Assembly: GCF_002288925.2 (NCBI RefSeq)
Contig: NW_022098076.1
Coordinates: 64,875,566 to 64,939,565 of the forward strand
Direction of reading: 5' to 3'
DNA length: 64,000 nt
Source: Delphinapterus leucas
Taxonomy: Eukaryota > Chordata > Mammalia > Artiodactyla > Monodontidae
Within the stretch, counting starts at the first letter, position 1; every line of letters begins with the position of its first letter. The notes under the pieces were generated by a model. That model saw nothing but the letters and a program-made list of their open reading frames with translations. It was not told where the DNA came from and searched no databases. The translations under genes and the position numbers were made by a program. Below are positions 1-11,449 of the stretch, in pieces.

Positions 1-811
1 AGGTTGTTAACATTCCATGTCTCATAGTCTCTTAAAACTGTGTGTGTCTTGAATGACTATCCCTAAAATCAAGACGATAGATTGGTTTTCTTTCAAGATC
101 TGTGATTCAGCAATTTATTATCTGCTAGTTGCTTGCTGAAATTTGTATTAAGATAGAAATGTTGGTAGGCATTCACAGTCGAAGTAAATTATAAATCTGA
201 TTTCTCATTTCAACAAAAGATTTGGGCCACATTTTGAATATAACCCTTTCATACACATCAGGCATTCCTCTCAGAGGGCAGTCAGATATCTCTAGTATCC
301 AATGGAAGATGGGCATGAAAAAAGTTAATTAAACCCATTCTACTGTTCTAATACTTTCTTTTTAAAATTATTTTTTATGTAGTGAGGAACCTTCATATGC
401 ATTCTCAGAAATAAGACAAAAATCCTGAACACTGAATACACAGGAGAATTTTTATAAAACTGTATATTCTGATAACTGTGATGCTGATTTATCAATTAAA
501 ACATATGATGCCATATAATATTTTAATATAACTTTTTATGTATATCCAGGGATCTTCTTTATTGTCCATCAGTAAGTAATACCTCTGAATATTGTGAAAG
601 CTGAATGGAGTACCACTATTTAAGATATAACTTTGACTTATTAAAAAAACAAAAACAACAACCTGATTGGTAAAGAAGAATTAATGGTAATACTAAAAGA
701 AAGCATCTACCATCTCTATTAGATGAGGAAGAGTTCAAGGACATAATCAGGTGAATGCCCTAAGCTTTAGGAAGTCAAAATGAAGGAATTACAGAGAATA
801 TTTACTCATTG
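1..811. other. AT-rich DNA, no gene recognised
   Basis: I see no coding frame, RNA gene or repeat that I can name here. The stretch is AT-rich with short A and T runs, as expected for mammalian intergenic or intronic DNA. Confidence 0.6.
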
Positions 812-990
812 ATTAAACAAATGTTTCTTGAGTACCTACTGTGTGCCAGGAAGTGCATTAAATGCTGAGGATTCAGTAAATGAGAGAGTAAATGAGAGAA
901 ATGGTGCTTGCTGCAGATACCTAGATGACAACCCTAACAAGAAAGGGAAACTCAAGAGTGAAGATCCCCAAAAAGAAGTACTGACATGAT
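812..990 (-). repeat. L2 LINE 3'-end fragment, antisense
   Basis: The text around 816-860 (acaaatgtttcttgagtacc followed by tactgtgtgccagg) is the reverse complement of the L2 3' end, which ends in a 'cctggcacatagtaggtgctcaataaat' type sequence. The match fades after about 990. The element is old and diverged and has no coding capacity. The open frame across 836-1039 on the minus strand is accidental. Confidence 0.6.
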
Positions 991-1997
991 GATGATAACT
1001 TATCTCAGAGAGAAGAAAAGGGAGAGGCATCTGAAGCACAAGTGTGGCTACTCTAAGAACTAATTGTTAAGCTTGGCTGTGTAGAGAAGAGGAAGAGAGA
1101 AGCAGAGGGTGTGAAAAAAGAGTAACAATAATCTAAAAGAATCAATGTAGGAAGAGTTAAGCAGCTGCACACGATGAGGCTTGCAAAACTTTTAAGAGTT
1201 AGACAGTCAAGGTATTTTTAGAGCACGAAAAAGAAAGTGTGGTGGACCATTGTTTACAGCACGTAACAGCTGTCAGGTGGAAAGCAGAGCCACCGGTTCC
1301 TGTGTTAATTTTATCTTCATGCACACAAGAGAATGATGTTCACACTGGAAAAGCATGGCTGCCAGCAAGCGGAAATCTAGACGCTTTGTATCCATCCCTG
1401 TGCACTAAGAGGACTGTGATTATAAAGTGACTATTCCTGATCATTAGAAATTAGGAGTAGAAATTAGTAGAAATCCTCGGAGGATTTCTCTGTCAAACGA
1501 AAAGGAAAATAAGAAAGTGGTCACTAGCCACCTCAATGCTGGGGTCTCTGAAACAACCAATGTCTGCTTTCCTTTTTGATAGGATTTCTAGACTGATAAG
1601 TCAGGGAAATATTATACATGTAGTTTACATTGATCTTAATAAAGGTATTTCCATTTGTTTTCTGATTGAGACTTTTACCAAATTATGCACTAAGCTAGGT
1701 AATAGCATTAGGATGCCCTTTCCCAAAACGTGCTAATTAAGGTGCATTGTCACTCTGAAAGGAATTAAATACCGTATACTGTAAGACTCTGTACTTGGGC
1801 CCTCTTGTTCTATTCTAACAAAACAACAGAATTTGATGAATGTTGGGTACATAACTTGGATGAAGACATGGAAAGCGTTCTTACCAAATTTTCAATAGAT
1901 GTTGTCTCAGAGAATTGGGTAGTATGATAGATTGACAGAATTAGCATTCAAATGATTTATTCAGAATTGAAGAAGATAGAATTTATCAAATGATGAT
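991..1997. other. Unrecognised stretch, no gene
   Basis: Small open frames (for example 1239-1430 and 1536-1736, plus strand) have no recognisable domain, no splice-site context that I would trust and no homology that I recognise. I treat them as chance. Confidence 0.55.
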
Positions 1998-2290
1998 GAA
2001 TTCGTTGAACAGCCATTTATTGGATACTTTCTCTATGCCAGGCAGTACCTAGGTAGATAAGATAAAGGCTCCACTCTTATGGTATTGGCATTCTCGTTGG
2101 GTAAATAGACGATAAAGTTGCATAGCAGTAAATAAATAATAAAATTTCAGATAGACATGATTTCTCTGAAGCCAAATTCAGGTAAAGATGAAGACTGCGG
2201 GGAGGCAAGCCTATTTTAGATAGGGTGGTGAAAGATAAAGGCAATGTCCTGAAGTCGGGTTAAAAGAAATCAATTGTACGAGTGTAGAGT
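1998..2290 (-). repeat. L2 LINE 3' region, antisense
   Basis: The order of words follows the reverse complement of L2: 'catttattggatactttctc..tgccaggcagtacctagg', then 'agtaaataaataataaaatttcag', then 'ctattttagatagggtggtg', then 'gtcctgaagtcgg'. These correspond in order to the 3' terminus, the TTATTTATTTG segment, the 'gaccaccctatctaaaat' segment and the segment upstream of it. The copy is diverged and indel-rich. Confidence 0.7.
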
Positions 2291-2607
2291 TTAGGAGACC
2301 TGGGATAATAACAGTTACTGAAGGTGTCCCTGTGTTTTAGCTCTTGCCTGACATGGCCACCCCCACAGCTAGTTCCATGTTACCAGATTAAGGAAGACAG
2401 CAGTTCCATTATACCCTGGCCTGGCCATAACCCACCTAGATAGAATGCTGTATTTAATTCTGGCTACGGTATTTTAATAAAGACAAGAACAGAGTAGATG
2501 CATCCAGCTATTGGTGAGAGGCCTTGAAACCATATCTGATGAAAAACAGTGGAAAGAAATAAAGATATCTTGCCTGGAAGAGAGGTGACTTAAAAGACAT
2601 ATGAGAG

Positions 2608-2962
2608 GGCTTCCTTGGTGGCACAGTGGTTAAGAATCCGCCTGCCAATGCAGGGGAGATGGGTTCGAGCCCTGGTCCTGGAAGATCCCACATGCCGCGG
2701 AGCACCTCAGCCCGTGAGCCACAACTACTGAGCCTGCGCTCTAGAGCCCGCGAGCCACAACTACTGAGCCCATGCACCACAACTACTGAAGCCCACACAC
2801 CTAGAGCCCGTGCTCCGCAACAAGAGAAGCCACTGCAACGAGAAGCCCACGCACCGCAACTAAGAGTAGCCTCCGCTCGCTGCAACTAGAGAAAGCCTGC
2901 GCGCAGCAACAAAGACCCAACTCAGCCAAAAATAAATAAATAAATTTTAAAAAAAGAAAAAG
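2608..2962 (+). mobile_element. Long CHR-type tRNA-derived SINE
   Basis: This is a full SINE in the plus direction. It begins GGGCTTCCTTGGTGGCACAG, with an A-box-like TGGCACAGTGG and a B-box-like GGTTCGAGCC near 2662, so the head is a Pol III promoter from a tRNA gene. The middle carries reiterated 'agccacaactactgagcc' units (2719-2800). The tail has 'caacaaagacccaactcagcc' wording followed by AAATAAATAAATAAA. It is bounded by a perfect 14-bp target-site duplication, AGACATATGAGAGG, at 2595-2608 and 2963-2976. It belongs to the longer form of the family (about 355 bp). The overlapping open frames on both strands are SINE sequence, not genes. Confidence 0.9.
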
Positions 2963-2976
2963 AGACATATGAGAGG

Positions 2977-3780
2977 CCTCCTTAGATATTTTCATGGTTA
3001 ATATTGAAAAACTCAAATCTGTTTAAAATCGAATCTGCACCCCAAATATATCAAGCGATGATAGCCAGATCAGAAGATACATCAAGTTTACAAGCTTTGA
3101 AATCTAGGAAGTTAATAAGGATGGAAAATTAATTCTGGTTTGTGGCATATTTTGTGTGCAAGGAAAGAATAGATACATAAATTGAAACAACTCATGAAGA
3201 CTGAGAAGCAAAATTCATCAGAAAAATGGAAAAGGAGACACTGTGCATTTTTTGTCTTTAGATAAAAGGTACAGTTTGGTTTTTTTTTAATTTTTTAGTG
3301 TACCTTAATATGTTTAAATAAAGTAACCACACAGGTTATAACTGAAGTAGGGTGACTAGATGAAAACAGGTTCAATGAGTTTAGGGAAATTACATATCAG
3401 AACTCAGGCTGAATTCTTCTCTGTTGCGAAAAGAGAAACCAGGAAAACAACTGACTTCACACATCCAAAGCCAGGCCTCTTTCAAAACATTAAGAAAAAG
3501 CAACATTTGCGTTAACTAAAACATATAATTAAATTTTAGACAATTGCACATTTAAAAATGAAAATAAATTAAGGACTAGTATTACTATTAACTAAATTAT
3601 AGTGATATGGGTCACTTCTCTATACCTTTAATATAACTAGATCATTATATTGAATATAGCAGAATAATGCAGATTCTGTTTAAAATTAATTGGAATAACT
3701 ATTGGGGTTGGAAGCAAAGGTACATAAATGCTTCTTTCTGTAAAGGACCTCTTTCTCGCCCTGTAATTCCATAGGTATCC
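2977..3780. other. AT-rich DNA, no gene recognised
   Basis: No gene or confidently named repeat. A T-run lies at 3281-3288, and 3530-3660 is very AT-rich. Confidence 0.55.
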
Positions 3781-3905
3781 TTTTTTTTAATTGAAGCGTA
3801 GTTGATTTACAATGTTGGGTTAGTTTCAAGTCTACAGCAGAGTGATTCAGTTTTACACATATAATATTATTCTTTTTCAAACTCTTTTCCATATGTATTC
3901 TTTTT
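3781..3905 (-). mobile_element. 5'-truncated L1 3' end, antisense
   Basis: The sequence starts with a T-run (3781-3788), then 'aattgaagcgtagttgattt' and 'acaatgttgggttagtttca', and ends near 'attctttttcaaactctttt'. This is the reverse complement of the terminal part of whale/ungulate-type L1 elements, whose sense end is '...tgtaaatcaactatacttcaataaa'. Only about 120 bp is present, so the copy is strongly 5'-truncated. The flanks ccataggtatcc and ccatatgtattc are similar, but I do not call them a target-site duplication. Confidence 0.65.
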
Positions 3906-4010
3906 TCTTTTTAAATTTACAGTCCCTAAGGAATATATTTTAAAGAAGTTCATTTTCAAGACTAATTTGACTTTGTGTTCATTATTACTATTAGGTAGAA
4001 AAGGATGCCT

Positions 4011-4215
4011 TTTTTTTTTTTTGCGGTACGCGGGCCTCTCACTGTTGTGGCCTCTCCCGTTGCGGAGCACAGGCTGCGGACGCGCAGGCCCAGCAGCCAT
4101 GGCTCACGGGCCCAGCTGCTCCGCGGCATGCGGGATCCTCCCGGACCGGGGCAGGAACCCGCGTCCCCTGCATCGGCAGGCGGACTGTCAACCACTGCGC
4201 CACCAGGGAAGCCCC
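4011..4215 (-). mobile_element. Short CHR-type SINE, antisense
   Basis: This full-length short-form SINE lies on the minus strand: T-run, GCGGTACGCGGGCCTCTCAC, then 'ccgttgcggagcacaggct', and finally 'ccactgcgccaccagggaag'. The tRNA-like head with its Pol III A and B boxes lies at the right end. A perfect 13-bp target-site duplication, AAGGATGCCTTTT, flanks it at 4001-4013 and 4216-4228. The element is GC-rich in AT-rich surroundings. Open frames here read through the SINE and are not genes. Confidence 0.93.
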
Positions 4216-4444
4216 AAGGATGCCTTTTGTGTAGAAATTGTACCTTTATGCTATTCAATACTTTGTGTGTTGTAGGCTTCTCTGAAAGTTGTGGCACCTT
4301 CCATCCCACTCTCATGCCCTTTCCCATGAATAAGTGCTGGTAAATACCTTAAACACAGTTGCTCTCATTCACCATTTGTTGCGTGAATGACTAAGAGGCA
4401 CAACTCTCTCATATGCCCCATCAGAAAAAAAAAAAAATGTTTAA

Positions 4445-4515
4445 AGCAAGGACCGTCCCTCTTACATAAAAACACTTAACCTAGTGCCTAGAACATAAGA
4501 AGTTCAATGATGTTA
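4445..4515 (+). repeat. L2 LINE 3'-end fragment
   Basis: A short stretch, 'aaggaccgtccctcttacat...cctagtgcctagaacataag', resembles the last 70 bp of L2 in sense direction. It is short and diverged. Confidence 0.4.
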
Positions 4516-5838
4516 TTAGTCACAGCATCAGTCGTGGAGAGGGTAATGTCAGTAGTGGTATCAGAGGTGAGCCTCTTCATATCCTACTCGTATTTTTGTA
4601 CTTGGTGGCTGACTTGAGCTGCCGGTATAAGTAAATTCTCCTCAAGTCAATGTTGTGAAATACTGCAGAAAATGTTGCTGTGGATTTCATATGCAGATTG
4701 TTAATTCAGTCATGGAGTCACATGGTCTCAAATGTTGCCATGGTTTTTCACAAAGATTAGGTTTCTTTAAGCTGGGGTATTGTTTAGTGGCATATGTAGA
4801 TAAAGTAAAAATTTAGTCTCGGGAAGAGAAACCCAAGGCTCTGTTTTCCCACAAGAAGTATAAAGAAAACTATAACATTTGGAAATGTTTATAATTGAAC
4901 CTTAACCAATGACATTATGCCAATGACAAACCCATGCCAATCTTTCTTAAATTAGCTTCTGTATATTTAGAGCATTATTTGTGCTCCGATGGGAAATCCT
5001 GATCAATGGAGAATCTGCCTCATCCTTTAGAACTGACATATTCCGGACCCCTCTTAAAACTTGGATTAGTAAATGAAGTGCTTTCTTCTTTATATTGAAT
5101 AGTTTTGCACCTCAGTTGAGGCTCTACATCTCTGATACTAACCATTTTAAATAAGGCCAAATATGAACTTTCTTTCCTACTTGCCTTTGTTTTCTAAACC
5201 ACTGTTCATATTTAAATGAAATTCTGTTCCTTTTTAATAGAACTTTTGTACTAATATAAGAACATCTTCATAAAATATGAAGCTAAGGAAGCTTTTCAAA
5301 GCTAAACAAAATACTTAAATTCTCCTTGCAAATATGAACCATTTTACTTGTTTTGAAGCGAGAGTTCCATTAGCTGAAAATACTATATATAAATATATAA
5401 TTAAATATAGTATAATAAAATATCATATAAAATATATAGTATAATAAATACATGTTAATGAAGTTTGGCAGTTTTATAGTCATCTCTTCCACATGCTATT
5501 CAGAATGATAAATATTTGTTACTGGCAATACTTTATGCAGAGATTAAAACTACTCTAGGAAGGTACAACTATCTCATTTTTAAGTGCAGAAGTTGCAGTT
5601 CTTTAAAAAGCAAAACTTCTTTGGTCTTATGTAGTTCTATTCTCATATATACATATTCATATTTTTATATCTAGTTTTTCCCCAAAGTGATTCTACTGAA
5701 CATATGCTTTTAAATTTGGGTCCTTTAAGAATAATCTAGCTTAAATATTATTCTCTGTGTCTTTGTTTCTATAATACTGCCTTCTAATTGTAAAGCTTGC
5801 TCTTGAATAAATATAGCCTGATTTATTTGCTTGATATT
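4516..5838. other. AT-rich DNA with AT-palindromic tract, no gene
   Basis: There is no recognisable gene or named repeat. A tract at about 5380-5455 is almost pure A/T, with imperfect inverted-repeat text (actatatataaat... and ...aaatatagt), probably slippage-derived low-complexity DNA. Confidence 0.55.
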
Positions 5839-6470
5839 ATATCATTTGGCTGTAAAAGTTGTCTCCAGTTTTTTGCTCTTAGAAATAGCAGTGGATTGAC
5901 CCTACTAGTACATAAACCTTTGTAAAAATTCATAATTATTTCATCATTGTGAATTTCGGTATGTATCATTCTTTGACCAAATGTTATATAAAGATTTAAG
6001 GCTTTTTTGACATATATGACCAGCTGCCCTCCCGAAGGGTAATTACACTTCTCAGTAGTATATGGAAGAATCTGGGTGTCATCGTTTTTTTCATTTTTGC
6101 CAATTTTGTAGGCTCAACAGGAATATTTTAATTTTACTTTTAAAATTATTGCTGTGGCTAAACATTTTTTTTTTTTTTTTTTTTTTTGCGGTACGCGGGC
6201 CTTTCACTGTTGTGGCCTCCCCCGTTGTGGAGCACAGGCTCCGGACACACAGGCTTAGCGGCCATGGCTCACGGGCCCAGCCGCTCCGAGGCATGTGGGA
6301 TCCTCCCGGACTGGGGCACGAACCTGTGTCCCCTGCATCGGCAGGCAGACTCTCAACCGCTGCGCCACCAGGGAAGCCCTAAACATTTTTTATATATTTA
6401 TTTATTGTATATTTTCTATTTTGAATCATCTGAGCATTTCCTCTGTAAGCCTGAAAATTTCTAAATTAAA
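5839..6470 (-). repeat. L1M LINE 3'-region remnant, antisense, split by a SINE
   Basis: The text 'ggctgtaaaagttgtctcca', 'gtacataaacctttgtaaaa', 'ttaaggcttttttgacatat', 'accagctgccctcccgaagg' and 'tcatttttgccaattttgta' follows, in order, a 3' segment widely shared by old mammalian L1M elements read in antisense. A later SINE insertion at about 6171-6380 splits it. The L1 segment is therefore older than the SINE. Confidence 0.65.
6171..6380 (-). mobile_element. Short CHR-type SINE, antisense, inside L1M
   Basis: This is a full short-form SINE in antisense with a T-run of more than 20 bases (from about 6165). It shows the diagnostic GCGGTACGCGGGCC end and the 'gcgccaccagggaagcc' tRNA-like head. 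A duplication of CTAAACATTTTT flanks it at 6158-6169 and 6379-6390; the exact edge is ambiguous within the T-run. The long T-run (A-tail in sense) and low divergence from other short-form copies in the window suggest a fairly recent insertion. Confidence 0.92.
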
Positions 6471-6918
6471 TAGCACTTTTTGTAAGTAAAATGTTAATCT
6501 TCATTAAAGGTCAAATCTCAGCTCTTGCTTATGGGGGAAAATAGATATTTTGCTTTTACTTTCCTAAAGCTAAGTATGTTTCTTCCTCCAAAGTATGTAT
6601 TAATTACTACATCTGTATCTTTCATTAAATGGTTAGAAAATGTCTAGTTAAACATGAATCAGAAACAGAACTTGGACTTATTTATGAGAAAAACTTCTAG
6701 AGTAAATCAGTTAATCTTACTAAAATAATTTCTTTTTGGTTCTTCACTGGAACACTAAAACTGCTATATCGTGTATCCAGTGGCTTTGGCTGATTTAGAG
6801 CACATTAGTACAAGGGCTGGTGTCGCCAGAAACACCTACTCTATTTTTATAAGACTGAAAAGTTGTCCAACACTTGAAAACATAATTTCAGTCCCATGTA
6901 AAATTCACCCATCCATCT
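6471..6918. other. Unrecognised stretch, no gene
   Basis: AT-rich. The plus-strand frame 6771-6986 runs into an L2 fragment and has no recognisable protein character. Confidence 0.5.
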
Positions 6919-7110
6919 CTTTTCCTTCCTTCAACAAATATTTATTGAGTGCTTCCTCTGTGCCACACACTGTTCTAAATAATTGAGAATTATCAGTGAC
7001 AACAGACTATCTTATTTCTGTAGGCTACCCTTAGTGGAAATAGTCTCATGAACAGTAATAATAAATGAATAAAGACACCAGAAAGATATTCAGTATAACA
7101 AACATAAACT
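6919..7110 (-). repeat. L2 LINE 3' region, antisense
   Basis: 'ccttcaacaaatatttattg' followed by 'agtgcttcctctgtgccaca' and 'cactgttctaaataattgag' is the reverse complement of the L2 3' terminus. The downstream words 'cttagtggaaatagtctcat' and 'taataataaatgaataaaga' fit the next L2 segment. Confidence 0.65.
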
Positions 7111-8449
7111 TCCACAAATTGTGGAGAGAAGGAACATGACTGGAAAGGCTAATGTTTCAATTCCCACTTGGTTTCTAGTGTTCATAAGAAAAGGTTACTA
7201 GGAACTCTATCAGATGATGTTATTAAAATTAAAGCAAAAATTGCAATAGAGATCAAGTTGGAAATTGACTAATCATGAGTGATGGTTTCAAGCGAGCTGG
7301 GAATAGCTAATCTACCCTCTGCTGATCCAGGAACTAACTGACATAATCCCCAAGCACATCAGGATTGTCCTGAAAGAATGTGAGACCTGCAGAGGTTGCA
7401 GCTAAAAAGTCTTAAAAGGAAAACAAGAGTGTACCGAGTGATTGGAAAACATTTAGCCCATTTTCTAAATTTGGAAAAAAATACTTAGCACCCAAATTGA
7501 GTGAAAACTGAGTTATGTCAGAGGTTTCCTATTTCTATCCTTAATAAATCAGTAGATTCCAGGTGAATAATCTTAGTGCTTTCTCCTTTGGGTTTTTTTT
7601 CCCCTCTAGAGGAAAATCATAAGTGGCAAAGTCCTCTAATTATGGACTAGTAATGAAGCCTTATCGAAGATTAAAGAATGTGTTCGTTAATATAAAAATA
7701 GGTGACCATAAAATTGAAACTGAATTGTTTGAATGTCTTAGTAGTAACTTGAATGATATAGTAAAGAATGGTCAAGCAAGTTTGGAAATTTCTGAGTTAA
7801 ACAGTCTTCTTAAACACAACATTGTTCACAACCTTTAATGTGTTCTATGCACGTTGCTGGGCATTTAAGAGTCCCCATAAGTCTTCAAGATACAATAATG
7901 TTCAGCATCTCCCAAACTCATCTGATCACAGAAACCTTGAGTACAGACCATCTCACAGGACTAGAGCTCTGAGGAATGCCCTTGGCAGAGAAGATGTGTT
8001 TGTGAAGTTGAAAGGTGATGTGCAAGGGCCAGAGTAGAGTGAGGAAAGAAAGGATCGCCAGCAAGCTGGGACATGTGAGCAATGCTGTGCAGCGGGATGC
8101 AATCTGGGAGAGAATCTCCAGGGTAGAGAAGTGTCTATGGTCGCTAAGTGTGCAGGAATTAACTGCAGAGCAGCATGAAAGAACAAGGATGTAACTAAGC
8201 ATGAATTAATAATGGATTATGATGACAGAACGTGGCTGACTGCATGCAATGTGCCTCAGAAAGAATAGCACATGTATGGTAAAATAACCTCTCATACATT
8301 GCTGGATGACTGTCTATCCAATGGCTAGAAGCCACTGACTTTCCTTTACTCCTGGTAAAAAGATCAAACTCCTCAGCCCAATATTCAGGGCAGTGATGAT
8401 ACCTATTAATCTAGAATATGAAGAGGAAAAAGAGAGAAAGCAGTAGTAT
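7111..8449. other. No gene recognised; possible old DNA-transposon piece
   Basis: There are no exons or RNA genes that I can support. Two plus-strand frames (7623-7838 and 7822-8037) overlap out of phase and show no domain. The words 'cccaaactcatctgatcaca' near 7911-7930 and 'gctctgaggaatgccctt' at 7966-7983 resemble an ancient MER-type DNA transposon, but I cannot name the family. Confidence 0.45.
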
Positions 8450-8670
8450 CTGTGATGGTAGTGGTGGTAGCTAATGTTTTTTTGAGCACTTGATATATGC
8501 CAAGCGTGGTTTTTTGCACAGCAGTTCTATTGCCATTTTATAGATGAGTGTAACAGGGCTTAAAGCGATCGATTTCTGTAAGGTATCATAGCTAGTAAGC
8601 GATGGAGCCAGGATTTGAACTCAGGCACATTAAACTTTGATGCCTAGGCTCTAAACCATTGTACCTTTCT
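8450..8670 (-). repeat. MIR SINE, antisense
   Basis: The order 'gagcacttgatatatgccaa', 'ttgccattttatagatgagt', 'catagctagtaagcgatgga', 'gccaggatttgaactcaggc', 'ctctaaaccattgtac' matches a nearly complete MIR read in reverse complement. It is ancient and diverged. Confidence 0.8.
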
Positions 8671-8833
8671 GTTGCAAGTGAGGCTTATTAATTTCCCAGT
8701 CTCAACTGTAAAAACAGAAGACCGTCACCTTCTCTTCTTTCCTATTTAAATTTTAACTTTCATTCAGGACCCACTCAAGTCTTGCCTGCTCCAGGGAGCT
8801 GTCATTTTTTTCCAGCTCTTTCTCTGAATTCTT

Positions 8834-9035
8834 TTTTTTTTTTGTGGTACGCGGGCCTCTCACCGCTGTGGTCTCTCCCGTCGCGGAGAACAGGCTCCGG
8901 ACGCACAGACTCAGCGGCCATGGCTCACGGGTCCAGCCGCTCTGCGGCACGTGGGATCCTCCCAGACTGGGGCACGAACCCGTGTCCCCTGCATCGGCAG
9001 GCGGACTCTCAACCACTGCGCCACCAGGGAAGCCC
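8834..9035 (-). mobile_element. Short CHR-type SINE, antisense
   Basis: This is a full short-form SINE in antisense: T-run, GTGGTACGCGGGCCTCTCAC, then 'caccactgcgccaccaggga' wording at the right end. A perfect 13-bp target-site duplication, TCTCTGAATTCTT, lies at 8821-8833 and 9036-9048. The first base of the conserved GCGGTACG end has changed to GTGG, a CpG-decay-type change. Confidence 0.93.
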
Positions 9036-9048
9036 TCTCTGAATTCTT

Positions 9049-11229
9049 AAAGCAATTTCTTTTGGTATCCTGAATTTTAGCACTGCATTGCATACTCGTT
9101 TGGGTACCTACTGAGTGAGAATTTCTGCCCACGCTAATCAGATTACAAGCCTTTACAGGGTCATATCTTTTAAGTCTTTGGCTTCCTCCTCACCACTCAG
9201 AATGTGTAGGTGTCAAGTAAATCCAAGATGGATGATGTGGATGGATAGCGTTAGAGCAATCTGGCTGCAATCTCAGAAACCCATTGATCTCCATGATTGA
9301 TTTGACTTATCTTACTAAGTAGAAAGGTTCACCTTTTCTACATCAAAATATCGAATGAATGGATGAATAAAAGTACAGATGAATACTCAAAGTATAAATG
9401 AATAAAAGTGCAAATAAATGTTTGATTTGGGTAGCAGAATAGAATAGGGATAAAAATATTTTAGGAGGGTGTGGAATATAGCAGTCTACATTCACTTTCA
9501 CTTACCCAAACTCGTTTTGTTCATTTGAAAGTGTTTGGAGAAGGTTCATAATAATGAACAGATTTAAGGAAAGAGTCAAACGCAGAAAATACAGAAGGCC
9601 AAGGGTTTTAATTCCATTACATAGAAAAGAGTGAAAGCAGTTGTTTAAAACTTGAAGAAAAGGGCCGTGTGCTTTATTTCCTAATTGGAGGAATCTATGA
9701 ATAAATTAGGCAATCACTTGACATAATTGATTTAGATCATGTGAATTCCCTTGCACTGCCAGGGAGGGTTAATTAGATCAGATTGTTTTGTGGCCCTTCC
9801 TAGTCTTCTATCACTGACATTTTTTCCCCTTTGTGTTCTTCTATCATTTCTTTTTGTTATCTTCCTTTTAATCTGAAGCAGTACATCCTTATATTTTAAT
9901 TTATGAGAATTTTTTCCTTTTGTTTGTTGAATTAGAAAAAGTTGAAGATAAGTATTTCTCTAACCAAAAAACGGTGTGCTTATTTATGACTCCCCTTTTC
10001 ATTTTCCGTAAATCTGTGTGCAGAAGAGTGGGGTAGTCTGTGCATAAACCTCGTGCCATGGGAATTATATTCAAAATGTTCCTGAACTCCTTGCTTTTAC
10101 GTGCAGCAACACGAAATCGAATTACATTAGGACAGAGTAATTTGACTGCGTGTGAGTTGTGGCGAAGGTTGTGTAAGCTGAATATTCAGAGATTTTGCCC
10201 ACCTTGGGTCATATAGTATTAGTCATCGTGACAAATACCCCACAATAATTCCCCAAAAATTCTGAATCAAAGAACATGATTAACTTAGAATAAATTGGAG
10301 ATATTCTACATAGTTTAAACACTTGCTACAGGCTCACCCATTACAGCTCCGTAATTTACGCCCATTTTTAACCACAAAGTAGTTTTTGTATTTAGGTTTA
10401 ATCAAAGAATTTATTAATACAAGTACAGTCTTCTACAGCCTCATATGCTAAGACAACTGAGGAGCCTTAAGAGGCCCCATAATCACGTAACCTGACTTAG
10501 ACAGTATCCAGCATAGATGTATTAGTTAACACTTAAATCGGCTAAATTAACTAGCCCCTTAGATATCTAAATCTGTATCCAAGTAAAAAAAATAGTTTTT
10601 GTAAAATAGCAAACTATTTTTGTAAAACTGGTTAAATAGTTTTTTTACAAGCCATAATTTAGAGATGTTATTATATTGAAAATGTGGCCACCAAGTCGTT
10701 AAGGGCAAGAATTTCTAAAGACAGCTCAGTCTAATTGTCTGCCCCACTGGAAAAACTGATGATATGCTTCATCATTAATGGACTGGGAATATATTTGTGA
10801 AAGCAGGCGATAATCTTAAACAGGCGTTCAATATATCATTACCATGTACTTTTCTAAGCATGTGTTAGAAGGTTCATTTTGAAAATAAAATGCTAGTATT
10901 AAGAGAAATATGTAGAGAAGGTTATTTGAGTGGAAAGAGAAAATATTTTTTTCTTAAGTTGGAGAAGAGATTTACTATGGCTAGTATATGTGAAACTAAG
11001 GATGGAGTTCATTTTGGATTACACTGTTGTTTTTTAATCCAGCAACATCCTGAAAAATTAATTAATTTGGAAACTCCAGCTTTCTTAAATAAGACTGAGA
11101 CCCTGTTTAAGAGACACTTAATAATCACTCCCTATTATCCTCATGTTCTGTGTTCAGGAGAATAAAAGGAATAATTATAAAATACATGACAAAGGATTAA
11201 CATCTCTCATATAGGAAGAGCTCTTGGTA
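9049..11229. other. AT-rich DNA, no gene recognised
   Basis: About 2.2 kb with no gene or named repeat. At 9345-9420 there are loosely repeated gaatgaat/gataaaagta words. At 10590-10650 the word aatagtttttgtaaaa recurs three times with small changes (one copy in actatttttgtaaaa form), a local slippage-type repeat. The plus-strand frame 10890-11165 has no recognisable domain. Confidence 0.5.
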
Positions 11230-11449
11230 GTAATTAGAAAACATTTCAATATCAAATTAGAAATATATATGATCAGACAATTCACAAAGGCAAAGAGAAA
11301 TTTAATAAGCCAATATATATTAAATATATTCAGCCTTACAAGCAATGAGGAAATTAAGATATTATATTGGCAAATATTGAAAAATATATGCACCAGCCTT
11401 ACAACACATGCTTGTATTTTTAAGTTGATGCTGCCTTACTGTGAGGCAA

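Noticed and set aside
2608..2680. tRNA gene suggested by A-box and B-box motifs
   Set aside because: The motifs belong to the tRNA-derived head of a SINE. No complete cloverleaf with anticodon stem and acceptor end can be drawn, and the same head recurs at many other places.
2595..2976. CRISPR-like array from the regularly repeated 'ccacaactactgagcc' words
   Set aside because: The units are adjacent, variable and confined to a SINE with target-site duplication. There are no unique spacers and the host is a mammal.
3962..4343. Overlapping frames on both strands with repeated words such as SRAQPLRGM or GSCPGPG
   Set aside because: The same peptide words occur in frames at 6.1, 8.8, 12.0, 17.0, 28.4 and 58.2 kb because all of them translate CHR-type SINE copies.
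5380..5455. Possible origin or regulatory AT-palindrome
   Set aside because: It is low-complexity A/T sequence with imperfect symmetry. Nothing beyond base composition supports a function.
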